DNA of 35,781 nt from Temnopleurus reevesii (taxonomy: Eukaryota > Echinodermata > Echinoidea > Temnopleuroida > Temnopleuridae). The position numbers and the translations under genes are program-made. Below, piece by piece: positions 29,843 to 33,935 of the stretch (the first letter of the stretch is position 1; each line of letters opens with the position of its first letter). The notes beneath the pieces are model-generated. The model saw only the letters and a list, made by a program, of their open reading frames with translations. It ran no database searches and was not told the origin of the DNA. The DNA is taken from the NCBI GenBank assembly GCA_036244855.1, contig BQKZ01000704.1, forward strand, positions 111,884-147,664, written 5' to 3'.

Positions 29843-31477
29843 ACAAGATTTCACCCTAAAGTTTGTTGTTTTCTAAAAACTCAATTCCTGAAGAATAGTA
29901 GATTTTGAAAAAGAAGGATGAATACATTTATCTTCCTTTCACATTGCAAAAAAAATTGTTTATTTGTTCCATATTGAGGTATTGTCATTGTATCTGGTCA
30001 ACCTATCATTAATTTTTTGAAAATGTAGGCATTTTTATTTGAATTACCCCTTGTTGTTTTGTGTTTTAATACATTGATAATTATCATTTCTGTTAGCATT
30101 GATTTCAATGAAGATGAATTTGAATTTGAATTTATATTTCTAGCATGTGATTGGCTCAGTGATTGAACATAAAGGAGACACTATGGAGAGCTGGCTCAAG
30201 GAGAGATGGGAGTTTACGCAATTCAACATGGCTGCCCTTATCAAGTACCTAGACAAACATCCAGTTGCAGGTATGTGTCTTCAAAAGTTGCGTTATTGCA
30301 ATGACGAATCAGTTCTTTGTCTGGCATCAATTTCCTCCATATTCCTGCACTTTAATGTCTTTTATGATACATCTGATATATTTGCATTACCTAAGTAAGG
30401 TTATATTCATCAGTAATTGAAAAATTGATTAAAGAAACTATAGGTTTTGATTCGTCCAGAAAGTAAGATATAAACAAATAGAAATATAGTTCACTTTGCC
30501 TAAGACAAAAATGTATATAATACAGAAAATTCTTCATGAGAGTGAAAAAAAATAATACACTCTTACAAGATGATGTGTGAGATCATCAACTTAACCAATT
30601 CTATGACTAGTTAATGGGAGATTAACTTTGTGTGGAAGGTTAAGGCTGCAAATTTGTTCATCCAGACCTTATATTTGTGTAAGAGAGAACCTATCACATC
30701 GATTCATGGCAAAGCAGTGATGATGGAATCTTTCAAAAAATGAGCATTCTTCTTTTGTTTTTATCTTTTCCTCATGTACAGCAAACAGTTTTTATGCAGG
30801 GACAGGTCACGGCAAACCCTACCAGGCCCTCTCTAGATTGATTCTTTACATCAGGTTTCTTCAGACGGCAACAGATCTCATCAAGGCACCTATAGAGGGC
30901 ATTTCAGAGGCAAAAGAAAAGATCAACGATCACCTGAAGTCTTTGGCAAAGGTAAGGAACCATGGAGTATATTTGTCAGAAATTCATTTTCATCGTCTAG
31001 TAAGGTTTACTTCTTGAATACTCATCACTAGTGCTAAGTGAATAAATTGAAATTCTGCATTATGAGGCCTAATTGTTTGGGTTTTTTTTTTTTTTAATAA
31101 TTATGCATTCATTCATTGGTCACAAATACGAGAAATGAAATTTATGTCCTGTAAAATGGGGCAAACAGGGACACTGGAGTAAAGAGGGACAGAACTGACA
31201 TAGTCTATTTAGATTTTTACAGATTTATCCCATAAAAGGTCCATAAAGTGGTCAACCATAAAAGAGGAATTTTTAATGGTTTAATGTCACTGTTCACCTA
31301 TTTTATGGTATCACAAAGGCTCTATGCATGTAATCAACTGTACATGATACCAGGTTCACAGAGTGTATTTATTTTTTTTACATTTTTTATTTTCAGATGT
31401 TCTATGTGTTCCCGTTGCTAAAAGAGTCGATCCCGGATGACCTGATCCCACTTTTGCCACCTGAAGATGCACCATGA
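945..31477 (+). CDS. THADA: THADA orthologue, multi-exon gene (5' end outside window)
   Basis: Spliced translation matches the THADA family in order along its length: a WRHWHSPVDG segment like the vertebrate WxHPxD segment, LKGRYTLLSTLIPHLG, DAMYLLC, LTPMHG, the DUF2428 start CCWLTLK-ESSLLMG, KSAGLPPLVE, NIMRSLF, WMVQNSSMQLLGSLIARIFG and QDEHS. The C-terminal part is ALSRLILYIRFLQ followed by a short acidic tail. In the family, THADA/Trm732 is an alpha-helical-repeat partner of the FTSJ1/Trm7 2'-O-methyltransferase acting at tRNA position 32; fly THADA is also reported to bind the SERCA pump. I place 31 coding exons, all with GT-AG introns and compatible phases, giving about 2,080 residues with one duplicated exon (46 more with both), against about 1,950 in human. 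The first exon seen starts mid-codon, so the start codon is upstream. No promoter is visible. Exon ends are by eye; the exon 9 donor is the least certain. Confidence 0.93.
1165..1868 (+). other. THADA intron, nothing recognised
   Basis: AT-rich intron with no repeat or coding similarity that I can see. Confidence 0.5.
1869..1983 (+). CDS. THADA: THADA exon 2
   Basis: Acceptor TATTTCAG, donor GTAAGT. Phase 0 in, phase 1 out. Encodes GVVALSELYPKMADIIDAEF and a Ser-rich end, helical-repeat-like. It joins in frame to the next exon (split codon T|TA). Confidence 0.75.
2266..2312 (+). pseudogene. Relic or alternative copy of THADA exon 3 start
   Basis: Aligns without gaps to the first 45 nt of exon 3 at roughly 73% identity and in the same reading phase. 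It encodes YNVFEGNTLLDGLL against SNLLEGSPLLHGPL in exon 3. It is preceded by TTTGTTTCTCTAAG, a plausible acceptor. The frame stays open to a TGA near 2340, so inclusion would truncate the protein. Confidence 0.65.
2711..3045 (+). CDS. THADA: THADA exon 3
   Basis: Acceptor TTCTTCCAG, donor GTAAAT. Phase 1 in, phase 0 out. Encodes LSNLLEGSPLLHGPLAAHF, then helices rich in Leu and Ala, ending VVIMCSK. A decayed copy of its first 45 nt lies about 445 bp upstream at 2266-2312. Confidence 0.85.
3062..3130 (+). repeat. Fragment of TATATAGCGC dispersed repeat
   Basis: Contains TTTTTATATAGCGCA and then CTATGCGCTGAA. It shares its core with the longer copies at 8455-8780 and 33712-33935. Confidence 0.5.
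3549..4389 (+). repeat. Left terminal inverted repeat with two ~350-bp subunits
   Basis: Two tandem subunits, the second starting about 3969, share ACCTCTCAATTAGTTCCATC, GTCAGGAGCCAATCA and the convergent pair GGGCGTGGCC and GGCCACGCCCCC. Pairs with 7185-8014. Confidence 0.85.
4390..5000 (-). pseudogene. Inverted partial copy of the element-borne gene
   Basis: On the minus strand 5000-4644 stays open for 118 codons and includes YLQLVKSMG, TVVFDGYGSSTKDHYHQRRT and KFPDNKSNTAQ. This is the same segment as 5808-6000 on the plus strand, but more intact here (the plus copy has a stop after NKSNTA). It continues toward 4390 with frame breaks and includes the SGCDTVS region. Confidence 0.75.
5037..6719 (+). 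pseudogene. Broken gene of a multi-copy metazoan family (nuclease-like region plus CXC-like tail)
   Basis: Fragments in order, spread over several frames: GHLNSIVAMLNTVAAAGHHQ-YARGAGLYVQ (about 5180), VYGKKLVIDSLNLFNRIVII (about 5530), WKDIAEKYLQLVKF and IIVVFDGYGSSIRDHYHQRR (5790-5910), SFSGCDTVSAISGFNKS (about 6230), LPPTTEAAVHHSLQAY (about 6450), and CNCEGHCRTLRCCCKKQGVK followed by CLSACGKCHGNTCKN (6560-6680). From memory this order belongs to a poorly characterised family, widespread in aquatic invertebrates and arthropods, with HAFTGCDTTS and Cys-rich motifs. VVFDGY resembles the core of PIN/FEN-like nucleases, but that is inference. Stops at 5356, 5614, about 5997 and elsewhere show it is dead. 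Confidence 0.75.
7185..8014 (-). repeat. Right terminal inverted repeat
   Basis: Reverse complement of the left repeat at high identity, with the same two subunits. Open frames here mirror those in the left arm and are not genes. Confidence 0.85.
8256..8350 (+). repeat. Fragment of foldback repeat seen at 23497-24070
   Basis: TTTGCCAGCTCAAGGATCCA and TTGAAAATTCATTACTTTTG align to the right arm of the 23.5-kb element (ATTGCCAATTCAAGGATCCC, TTGAAAATTCGTAATTTTTT). Confidence 0.55.
8455..8780 (-). repeat. Dispersed SINE-like repeat, minus orientation
   Basis: Minus-strand copy of the element at 33712-33935. The two share TGGATGAATTTCTTGCTGAA, GAATAAATATTCCT and GTGCTCAAGG. This copy also has the tail near 8455-8520, which in members I recall resembles a tRNA B-box region. 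It starts in an (ATT)n tract at 8737-8780. Confidence 0.65.
8808..8928 (+). CDS. THADA: THADA exon 4
   Basis: Acceptor CTATCAG, donor GTGAGT. Phase 0 in, phase 1 out. Encodes a helical segment with GLMCGSALGMLFNSLPNP. The preceding 5.8-kb intron holds the 4.47-kb inverted-repeat element. Confidence 0.88.
9150..9330 (-). repeat. Repeat-like segment with inverted copy of THADA exon 1 end
   Basis: Minus strand 9300-9222 reads EDNVSRFCWVFFELAIDVKL-VRKMHK, against EDIVSQFCWVFFELAVDVKL-VRKMHK in exon 1. Similarity stops at the exon 1 donor. Flanks (GATTGTCCGTCCATCC, GGGGTCAAAGGTCACATGG) look like a dispersed repeat. Confidence 0.6.
9537..9718 (+). CDS. THADA: THADA exon 5
   Basis: Acceptor ACTTACAG after a T9 tract, donor GTCAGT. 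The split codon G|CG joins exon 4. Encodes FHSDAVLFNKLNG and ALCFVRGLITCGEAKVLLER; corresponds to the human N-terminal repeat region. Confidence 0.88.
9719..10091 (+). other. THADA intron, nothing recognised
   Basis: AT-rich intron. A small hairpin, CTCATTCC...GGGAATGAG, lies near 9742. No coding or repeat similarity seen. Confidence 0.5.
10092..10179 (+). CDS. THADA: THADA exon 6
   Basis: Short exon, acceptor ATACAG, donor GTAAGT. Phase 0 in, phase 1 out. Encodes GKVFLVGTLLSITQELLNSA plus nine residues. Confidence 0.85.
10656..10740 (+). pseudogene. Relic copy of THADA exon 7 with in-frame stop
   Basis: Reads VFNL*LQCVQQHLLDLQSVV against VFTLWLQCVNRHLPELRSLI in exon 7. The Trp codon TGG is now TAG (10667-10669). 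The acceptor AG is lost (TTCTG in place of TGCAG), but the C/T-rich tract upstream survives. Direct orientation, 270 bp upstream of the live exon. Confidence 0.85.
10926..11167 (+). CDS. THADA: THADA exon 7
   Basis: Acceptor CCTGCAG, donor GTAGTT. Phase 1 in, phase 0 out. Contains VLSCVWRHWHSPVDGVPEQI, matching the vertebrate segment around Trp-x-His-Pro-x-Asp. A relic copy with an in-frame stop lies 270 bp upstream at 10656. Confidence 0.93.
11285..11390 (-). repeat. Fragment of foldback repeat family
   Basis: CTTTTGAATGGATTGTCTGA and CAAATTTTCAGAGTTTGTTC match the reverse complement of the left arm at 23530-23595 (TTTTGAATGGATCGTCGGAT, CAAATTTTCACAGTT). Confidence 0.55.
11604..11968 (+). 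CDS. THADA: THADA exon 8
   Basis: Acceptor TATTTCAG, donor GTGAGT. Phase 0 in, phase 2 out. Encodes LLWYLAQELIGSPVHLKGRY and IPHLGARAVL, close to the vertebrate WHIKGKY...CLVECLG segment. A polar Asp/Pro/Gln linker follows, then LAIWQAHFLDVVVTGLCSDN. Confidence 0.93.
12042..12600 (+). repeat. Diverged direct repeat within intron
   Basis: AGATTAATGAGGAGAGAT...AGAAACATACTTTGGATTGG-CAGGCC (from about 12047) recurs as AGATTAGATGGGGAGAGAT...AGAAACATGCTTGAGAACTG-GTAGGCC (from about 12500). Old tandem duplication of about 455 bp spacing; no coding content seen. Confidence 0.45.
12755..12968 (+). CDS. THADA: THADA exon 9 (donor uncertain)
   Basis: Acceptor CCAACAG gives the split codon AC|G. Encodes LVRNSITNTWLPCTFKLFPE and ILLKQARSCKILQGLEWMVR. 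The open frame runs to a stop at about 12990. I take GTAAAA at 12969 as donor because it is phase 0 and the next exon starts at phase 0; GTTAGG at about 12949 is an alternative in the same phase. Confidence 0.75.
13399..13691 (+). CDS. THADA: THADA exon 10
   Basis: Acceptor TATGCAG, donor GTGGGA. Phase 0 in, phase 2 out. Encodes HHYASILIEAVNHHNDDIRG, DAMYLLCHSP and RNCLNSDDTSLRNQLRISVK. This matches a characteristic THADA block (human DTLGLLCESNRS...NLNSQSPGVRQQI). Confidence 0.95.
13692..14102 (+). other. THADA intron, nothing recognised
   Basis: AT-rich with a short (AAT)n run near 13780; no exon relic found. Confidence 0.5.
14103..14326 (+). CDS. THADA: THADA exon 11
   Basis: Acceptor TATGCAG, donor GTAATT. 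Phase 2 in, phase 1 out. Encodes MELLDWLLEESLSSLFPGAC and RASMDLLRLLYESLAQ, matching human FMSSICNSLFEALFPGSSYSTRFSAL by position and pattern. Confidence 0.95.
14327..14760 (+). other. THADA intron, nothing recognised
   Basis: AT-rich; short (GTT)n near 14462. The stretch 14540-14590 weakly resembles 26470-26510. No coding content. Confidence 0.45.
14761..14824 (+). CDS. THADA: THADA exon 12
   Basis: 64-nt exon, acceptor CTTTCAG, donor GTATCA. Phase 1 in, phase 2 out. Encodes AALKKLLSWSQDLGKVILFS plus ER. Phase continuity on both sides supports it. Confidence 0.85.
14825..15183 (+). other. THADA intron, nothing recognised
   Basis: AT-rich, with no repeat or coding similarity that I can see. 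Confidence 0.5.
15184..15408 (+). CDS. THADA: THADA exon 13
   Basis: Acceptor TTCCAG, donor GTTAGT. Phase 2 in and out. Encodes LLDSSNDIRSSAYDLLIGHF, a typical armadillo-type helix pair (human FTSTFEDVKILAFDLLMKLS), ending AMLCKLSFHR. Its 3' third plus flanking intron is duplicated and decayed at 15573-15676. Confidence 0.94.
15573..15676 (+). pseudogene. Relic copy of THADA exon 13 end
   Basis: Reads VQGMILSCTPEFHNCEAGVM-LCHLSSTG against VQGMKLICSPKFHECEAGAM-LCKLSFHR in exon 13. A one-base deletion near the end shifts the frame, and the donor CAG|GTTAGT has become CGG|GTTAAT. The intron sequence just after it also resembles that after exon 13. It lies downstream of the live exon in direct orientation; the 5' part of the exon is absent. 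Confidence 0.85.
16059..16270 (+). CDS. THADA: THADA exon 14
   Basis: Acceptor CTTTCAG, donor GTGAGT. Phase 2 in, phase 1 out. Encodes a Lys/Thr-rich linker, then VQFILSLMKSLTYQF and AQINILQAAALTPMHG (human ENSLLQAAAAFPMYG). A partial relic lies just downstream at 16348-16420. Confidence 0.93.
16348..16420 (+). pseudogene. Relic copy of THADA exon 14, middle part
   Basis: CCTCCTGTGCAATTTATTTA encodes PPVQFIYSQMK against PPVQFILSLMK in exon 14, and weaker similarity continues on both sides. Direct orientation, starting about 80 bp after the exon 14 donor. Confidence 0.75.
16720..17151 (+). CDS. THADA: THADA exon 15, with acidic Ser/Pro linker
   Basis: Acceptor TTTCTAG, donor GTAAGA. Phase 1 in and out. 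The first half encodes IIMSIRKCLTEDAKVF and a long helix. The second half is a disordered linker rich in Asp, Ser and Pro before DUF2428, as in vertebrates. It ends with GMPSSPSSPTKQEEPSPMSP-SYG, repeated in altered form at the start of the next exon. Confidence 0.92.
17160..17512 (+). repeat. GAT/GGT microsatellite after exon 15
   Basis: Alternating (GAT)n and (GGT)n blocks starting within 10 bp of the exon 15 donor. Runs of Met, Val, His or Ile in its open frames are artefacts of the repeat. Confidence 0.95.
17764..17951 (+). CDS. THADA: THADA exon 16, start of DUF2428
   Basis: Acceptor TGTTTCAG, donor GTAAAC. Phase 1 in, phase 0 out. Begins GMPSPTKKEELSHMSPSFGK, a second copy of the peptide ending exon 15. 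An acidic stretch follows, then LEHQLILSCCWLTLK, the first half of the DUF2428 signature that continues in the next exon. Confidence 0.94.
17952..18554 (+). other. THADA intron, nothing recognised
   Basis: AT-rich intron before exon 17a. It contains a short self-complementary AATTCAATTGAATTGAATT near 18468. No further exon 17 copy seen. Confidence 0.5.
18555..18692 (+). CDS. THADA: THADA exon 17a, DUF2428 core, tandem copy 1
   Basis: 138 nt, phase 0-0, acceptor GTCTTACAG, donor GTAAGC. Encodes ESSLLMGAIAEAAPSSADEQ, then ELMSKSLVQILTKCRHK. Vertebrate counterparts are KEVALLLG and HLLQSRHRG. Exon 17b encodes the same peptide except Ala to Val. It fits exons 16 and 18 in frame. Confidence 0.95.
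18968..19136. repeat. Inverted repeat carrying two histone 3'-end-like signals
   Basis: Minus strand 19016-19001 reads GGTCCTTTTCAGGACC, a 6-bp stem with a TTTC loop. Eleven bases later comes CAAGAAAGA (18989-18981), the sea urchin histone downstream element. The plus arm has GGTTCTTTTTCAGGACC (19090-19106), then CAAGAACAA (19118-19126). The arms are about 50 nt with a ~60-nt spacer. No histone coding sequence is seen beside them. Confidence 0.7.
19714..19851 (+). CDS. THADA: THADA exon 17b, DUF2428 core, tandem copy 2
   Basis: 138 nt, phase 0-0, acceptor GTCTTACAG, donor GTAAGC, like copy 1. It differs at 11 of 138 bases: ten silent third-base changes and one GCA to GTA (Ala to Val). Both splice sites are intact. 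It may be mutually exclusive with 17a, or both may be included (46 extra residues in frame). The flanking introns are largely diverged. Confidence 0.93.
20292..20507 (+). CDS. THADA: THADA exon 18, DUF2428
   Basis: Acceptor CTTACAG, donor GTCAGT. Phase 0-0. Encodes GALEGCKIGFFKVCAAMLSC, IPKSLLDMVFS and KKSAGLPPLVESIIVAEP. Human has GAFELAYTGFVKLTEVL, RRSAGIPFYIQALLASEP at these places. Confidence 0.96.
20530..20830 (+). repeat. GAT microsatellite after exon 18
   Basis: Imperfect GATGAT and GATGGT array starting about 20 bp after the exon 18 donor; the densest part is 20610-20770. Confidence 0.95.
21005..21248 (+). CDS. THADA: THADA exon 19, DUF2428
   Basis: Acceptor TTAACAG, donor GTGAGT. 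Phase 0 in, phase 1 out. Encodes SHAINIMRSLFVNSSLAWEV, then IDGFASANWMVQNSSMQLL. This is the most conserved THADA block (human HALNILRALFRDTRLGE, VWAVRNSSTLLF). Confidence 0.97.
21393..21567. mobile_element. 175-bp MITE-like element
   Basis: Termini CAGGGCAATGTTTCACCA and, inverted, CAGGGCGGTGTTTCACCA (16 of 18 identical). Inside are further inverted stretches of the CTTAAAG / CTTTAAG type. No coding capacity. Confidence 0.75.
22108..22411 (+). CDS. THADA: THADA exon 20, with poly-Gly insert
   Basis: Acceptor CACACAG, donor GTGAGA. Phase 1 in, phase 2 out. Encodes GSLIARIFGQKRVQDEHSQI and FFQRYPRLRVYLLQEVR, strongly conserved (human RIFGVKRAKDEHSKTN). An in-frame GGA/GGN tract then gives ten glycines before KLHLIPTLHPVLLILTKL. 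Confidence 0.96.
22878..23123 (+). CDS. THADA: THADA exon 21
   Basis: Acceptor CAACAG after a T-rich tract, donor GTGGGA. Phase 2 in and out. Encodes ICSLASSPIYSVRDLASRAI (human RCGHSPVYHSREMAARAL) and NCLHGNLMMIQKLL (human NHIHGTLLQVFHLL). Confidence 0.96.
23143..23321. repeat. Hairpin repeat, arms about 65 nt
   Basis: GGTTGTTCATATCAGGGAGC...TAGTTTTTCTAGTAT pairs with the reverse complement of the segment ending at about 23321 (GGTTCTTCATATTAGGGAGC...TAATTTTTCTAGTAC). Spacer about 45 nt. Confidence 0.75.
23497..24070. mobile_element. ~575-bp foldback element
   Basis: Left arm 23497-23705 and right arm 23858-24070 are diverged inverted copies, for example CAAATCTGTGACGTATTTGT against CAAATCTATGACGATATGCG, and GGACAGCTCTCCATTCATTC against GGACAACTCTCCATTTATTT. 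Related single-arm fragments lie at 8256-8350 and 11285-11390. Confidence 0.75.
24337..24559 (+). CDS. THADA: THADA exon 22
   Basis: Acceptor CCTTTCAG at 24336 (a CTGCAG seven bases later would break phase), donor GTATGA. Phase 2 in, phase 0 out. Encodes LWVGSPTNPCPLTRACFMQI (human LWLAKRQNPCLVTRAVYIDI). The preceding 1.2-kb intron carries two inverted-repeat elements. Confidence 0.95.
24560..25184 (+). other. THADA intron, nothing recognised
   Basis: AT-rich, with no repeat or coding similarity that I can see. Confidence 0.5.
25185..25630 (+). CDS. THADA: THADA exon 23
   Basis: Acceptor TTTTGTAG, donor GTGAGT. Phase 0 in, phase 2 out. Longest exon seen. Encodes LLTQDLPEVRELTLKYLNEV (human LLESAFPEVRSLTLEALLEK), then helical repeats with LVELSKDLEAEPDS-type linkers. 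Confidence 0.95.
25631..26072 (+). other. THADA intron, nothing recognised
   Basis: AT-rich, with no repeat or coding similarity that I can see. Confidence 0.5.
26073..26243 (+). CDS. THADA: THADA exon 24
   Basis: Acceptor TTGACAG, donor GTAAGT. Phase 2 in and out. Encodes LTLQLCDLVVKCSDPSECET and LRLSAAKALRHSG (human WVQLVILSCEDHLPTESRLAVVEVL by pattern). Confidence 0.93.
26589..26725. repeat. Near-perfect hairpin, arms about 60 nt
   Basis: GTAATACAGGAAATATCACC (left) is repeated inverted as GGTGATATTTCCTGTATTAC (right) inside longer arms 26589-26648 and 26667-26725. The 18-nt spacer includes GGCCTATGGCC, itself palindromic. Confidence 0.85.
26860..27387. mobile_element. 528-bp MITE-like element flanked by TA
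   Basis: Termini TGGTCCGCTCATATAAAGGC-ACGC and, inverted, TGGTGGAAGTCTATAAAGGC-ACGC, with TA on both sides (26858-26859, 27388-27389). AAAGGCACGC recurs inside in both orientations. TA duplication is typical of Tc1/mariner-type elements. No transposase is encoded. Confidence 0.7.
27503..27650 (+). CDS. THADA: THADA exon 25, alternative donor possible
   Basis: Acceptor CATAATAG gives the split codon AT|G. Encodes GILLLQDEQPEVREEAAMFA (human VLTLLQSEEQAVRDAATETV). Donor GTGAGT at 27651. A second strong site GTAAGT at 27618 is also phase 0 and would remove 11 codons (VSHLHSSAGLK). Confidence 0.92.
27651..28711 (+). other. THADA intron with a short CA repeat
   Basis: Contains (CA)n at about 28150-28163. 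Otherwise AT-rich with no exon or element that I recognise. Confidence 0.5.
28712..28836 (+). CDS. THADA: THADA exon 26
   Basis: Acceptor TATCTGAAG with a weak pyrimidine tract, donor GTAAGT. Phase 0 in, phase 2 out. Encodes ILLKFVCAKFCINTDFLDTV and ISLLIGDAFIAEEL (human LAVLCDLLQQW, ILLGWLLGE). Confidence 0.9.
29005..29165 (+). repeat. Degenerate tandem repeat of GTGGCCACTGTAGACAG type
   Basis: Four to five imperfect units: GTGGCCACCGAAGGGAAACAG, GTGGCCACTGTAGACAGTT, GACCTCTATAGACAGGTT, GGTGGCACTGTAGGCAGGTG, GTTACTATAGACAGGTTT. A single unit fragment occurs at 2656-2668. Confidence 0.65.
29470..29554 (+). CDS. THADA: THADA exon 27
   Basis: Acceptor ATTGCAG, donor GTATGG. Phase 2 in, phase 0 out. 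Encodes SLSLFEQESVNMYAEGVMEA, matching human DYLFEKAEVNFWAETLIFVK. A long GAT microsatellite starts a few bases after the donor. Confidence 0.93.
29558..29840 (+). repeat. GAT microsatellite after exon 27
   Basis: (GAT)n with minor variants, starting within 15 bp of the exon 27 donor. Poly-Asp, poly-His and poly-Ile frames here are artefacts. Confidence 0.95.
30144..30270 (+). CDS. THADA: THADA exon 28
   Basis: Acceptor ATTTCTAG, donor GTATGT. Phase 0 in, phase 1 out. Encodes HVIGSVIEHKGDTMESWLKE and a helix ending KHPVA. Confidence 0.88.
30271..30781 (+). other. THADA intron, nothing recognised
   Basis: AT-rich; a frame open to about 30398 is readthrough of exon 28 past its donor. Confidence 0.5.
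30782..30951 (+). CDS. THADA: THADA exon 29
   Basis: Acceptor ATGTACAG with split codon G|CA; two later AG sites at 30788 and 30799 break the frame. Donor GTAAGG. Encodes NSFYAGTGHGKPYQALSRLI and ISEAKEKINDHLKSLAK, corresponding to the family's C-terminal helices. Confidence 0.88.
30952..31396 (+). other. THADA last intron, nothing recognised
   Basis: AT-rich with T-tracts near 31081 and before the final acceptor. Confidence 0.5.
31397..31477 (+). CDS. THADA: THADA terminal coding exon 30
   Basis: Acceptor TATTTTCAG, phase 0. Encodes MFYVFPLLKESIPDDLIPLL and the short acidic end PPEDAP, then TGA at 31475-31477. The vertebrate protein also ends shortly after a Leu-rich helix. Confidence 0.9.
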   Translation: MFYVFPLLKESIPDDLIPLLPPEDAP

Positions 31478-31524
31478 AGTATGAAGATCTATGTAATAAA
31501 ATAATATGCTTCTGTCTGCTGTCT

Positions 31525-31735
31525 GCACTGTGAGCAGAAGGGACAAAGGCCTTTGGCAAAGTAAACAACCTCCATTCAAGCATTAACAATAGAGAGATAA
31601 CACATAGGAAATTTCCATCCTTCCTATTCTGTGGGAAAATGTTGAACAAAAGTCTCACCTGGGGATTTTTTTTGTGAATGCTTGAATGAAGTTGTTTACT
31701 TTGTCCCATTCCTTCGTCCATACTGCTCACAGTGC
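31525..31735. repeat. Inverted repeat in the 3' UTR region
   Basis: Left arm 31525-31584 (CACTGTGAGCAG ... GTAAACAACC ... CAAGCATT) pairs with right arm 31677-31735 (AATGCTTG ... GTTGTTTAC ... CTGCTCACAGTG). Loop about 92 nt. MITE-like size, and it could fold in the mRNA. Confidence 0.75.
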
Positions 31736-31747
31736 TGAGTATTAAAG

Positions 31748-31753
31748 AATAAA
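31748..31753 (+). promoter_or_regulatory. Candidate polyadenylation signal AATAAA
   Basis: First AATAAA at a plausible distance (about 270 nt) after the stop, just past the inverted repeat. One of several candidates. Confidence 0.3.
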
Positions 31754-33711
31754 TCAATGAAAATGGCAGTGATCAGATATAGCAGAGATGCCAACCTGCC
31801 AAAATACATATGAGGGTTAATTTACGTGTGATTCACCGAACAGCTCAAACAAATGTTTTCTCATGATATAAAGAATGCCCCTGTCTGTGTAAGTGCTTTG
31901 TGCCATGTGCAAATCCCTGCAGTTTGTTACTCCTACTTGTCATAGAACTTTTGTATGGGCAAATGAAATATTGTAAGCACGAGTGCATTGTTGCAAGCCT
32001 GAATGCAAGGTTTTACTCGCAAAACTTTGTTATATGTGCAAGGGCTTTGTTGAAAGTGCGGAGCAATAGAGTAAGAAAGCCTCCTCTCATTTAGTTTTAA
32101 TATTTTGACTGAGATGAGACAATCCATCACTTCCTCGTCAATTAGAATGCATGCGCTATCTCAGTCACCATCAGTAATTAGTTGTTCAAGATCATGTATT
32201 TTGGATCTGCCAACTTTGGAATAATTAAGAGATATATTGTTTTGTAAATTCATTTTTTTCTCCTCTCATTTGAATAACTTACAGAATATTTGTTTTGTTA
32301 AAGAAGAAAATTATGAACAGTTTAATAATCTCCATGTTTAACGGGTATTAATTATGCATTTTTTTGTGATTTATGACGTGTAAAAATACAGCATTGTGTG
32401 TATGTGTGTGTGCAGGAATTTGCAGGTTTAATCTGTATTAAAGAAGATTTTAATGCAATAATTATTTTACTTGTAATAATGATTATGTTATAAACCTGTG
32501 AAAATTTGTATGATAAACCATTCTCCTATATACGTCTCATTTAATTCTTTTTAGGACAACATTAGCGCATATGCAATAGGGATAATTTTCAAATTTATAA
32601 AACTAAATCATGGTCTTCCATTTGCTAATATATATGGATTGTATATGGAGTAATATTAGATATCGAGAAATATGGGGAGAACTAGTTAGAAATACTGTGA
32701 GGCAATCTTAAGCAGTGTTGTAGAATATGAATTGTGACGAAATTAGTCCTCATGCTTTATTAACAAACATTTGAAATACTGAATAATCTAGCAATAACTA
32801 AGAATGATTATTTCTATTGCATTATGATTTCACATTTATATTTCATAAAGTCGTTCCATTTGCCATTGACTATAGGTTCCGTGAATGTAAAGAAAACTTC
32901 TTTTCAACTGGTGAATTTGTTACCAGAATTTTTGATGAATTTGTTTCCATCTTGACACAACTACTAGTAATTTTCGAGTTAAAAATTACTGGATCTGATT
33001 CAGCCTGTTTTATTTGTTAATGTGTCATTTATATCATCTGGAACTAACTATTTTTCATAATGAGGGGTTAAAGATTTATATAAGTATATACTTATGCCTG
33101 AATACAATCAAGTAAAGATGAAAATAGAATCAATATAAAGAGTATATTTCATTAATGCTGCCTAAATTGTGTGGATGAATACTTTTTTTTTTAGAAAATA
33201 AATTTATACAGTTGAAAAAGGTGCTGTTTGGTCTTTACAGTTTCATTGTTGAGGGGTACTAGTATCTCAAGATTTTGATGATCATGAATATAATAGGGCA
33301 TTATTTATTCTGTAAAATTGGAGATTGCTTGGGGACTGTAACAATGTGCATACATTACACTAAATAGGATCCCTATTAAATGTATATAATTTATGTACTA
33401 GATTCTATGTTTCTGAAACTAAAATGCAACTGTCTTGCATTTTATGAAACACATCGCAATTGTTTTCACACATGTGTGATTTTGGTTGTTAAATGTGATA
33501 TCACTGACACCACTACATATTTTGAAAATGGAGCCTATAGAGAAGTGAAACAATTAAAATGTGGTCCGTAACTTTTTTTTAATAGTATAGTACATGATGT
33601 AATGTGCTAGTGTAGCATGACCCACTCAATCCTTTTCAAAATACAATACTCTCTCAATCTGTTATTTGTTCATTGCTTTGTTAAATCTGTTGTGACTATT
33701 TATATGTTATA

Positions 33712-33935
33712 TAACAATAATAATGATAACAATAGATGCAATTTATATAGCGCACGTATCCACTCTGCTGAGTGCTCAAGGCGCTTTACATTATTATTAC
33801 CCTGGCTTTAGCCCGGCAGCCATTCACGGCGCACTTGGCATTTCAAAGAATAAATATTCCTGCCAGGTACCCATTCACCTCACCTGGGTTGAGTGCAGCA
33901 CAATGTGGATGAATTTCTTGCTGAAGGAAATGCGT
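33712..33935 (+). repeat. Dispersed SINE-like repeat, plus orientation
   Basis: Starts in (AAT)n, then ATTTATATAGCGCACGTATC, GTGCTCAAGGCGCTTTACAT, GAATAAATATTCCTGCCAGG and TGGATGAATTTCTTGCTGAA. Same family as 8455-8780 on the minus strand. The tRNA-like tail is missing here. Confidence 0.7.

Larger units (their letters stand above)
31478..33711 (+). other. Probable 3' UTR and downstream flank
   Basis: AT-rich non-coding sequence after the stop. AATAAA occurs at 31495-31500, 31748-31753 and 33197-33202, and again at 34047-34052 beyond this stretch, so the cleavage site cannot be fixed. No further gene seen. Confidence 0.5.

Noticed and set aside
29474..29854. Overlapping open frames of poly-Asp, poly-His, poly-Ser and poly-Ile
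   Set aside because: Microsatellite artefact overlapping exon 27 and its intron.
31356..31757. Minus-strand 133-codon frame
   Set aside because: Antisense to the last exon and the 3' UTR inverted repeat; no family resemblance.
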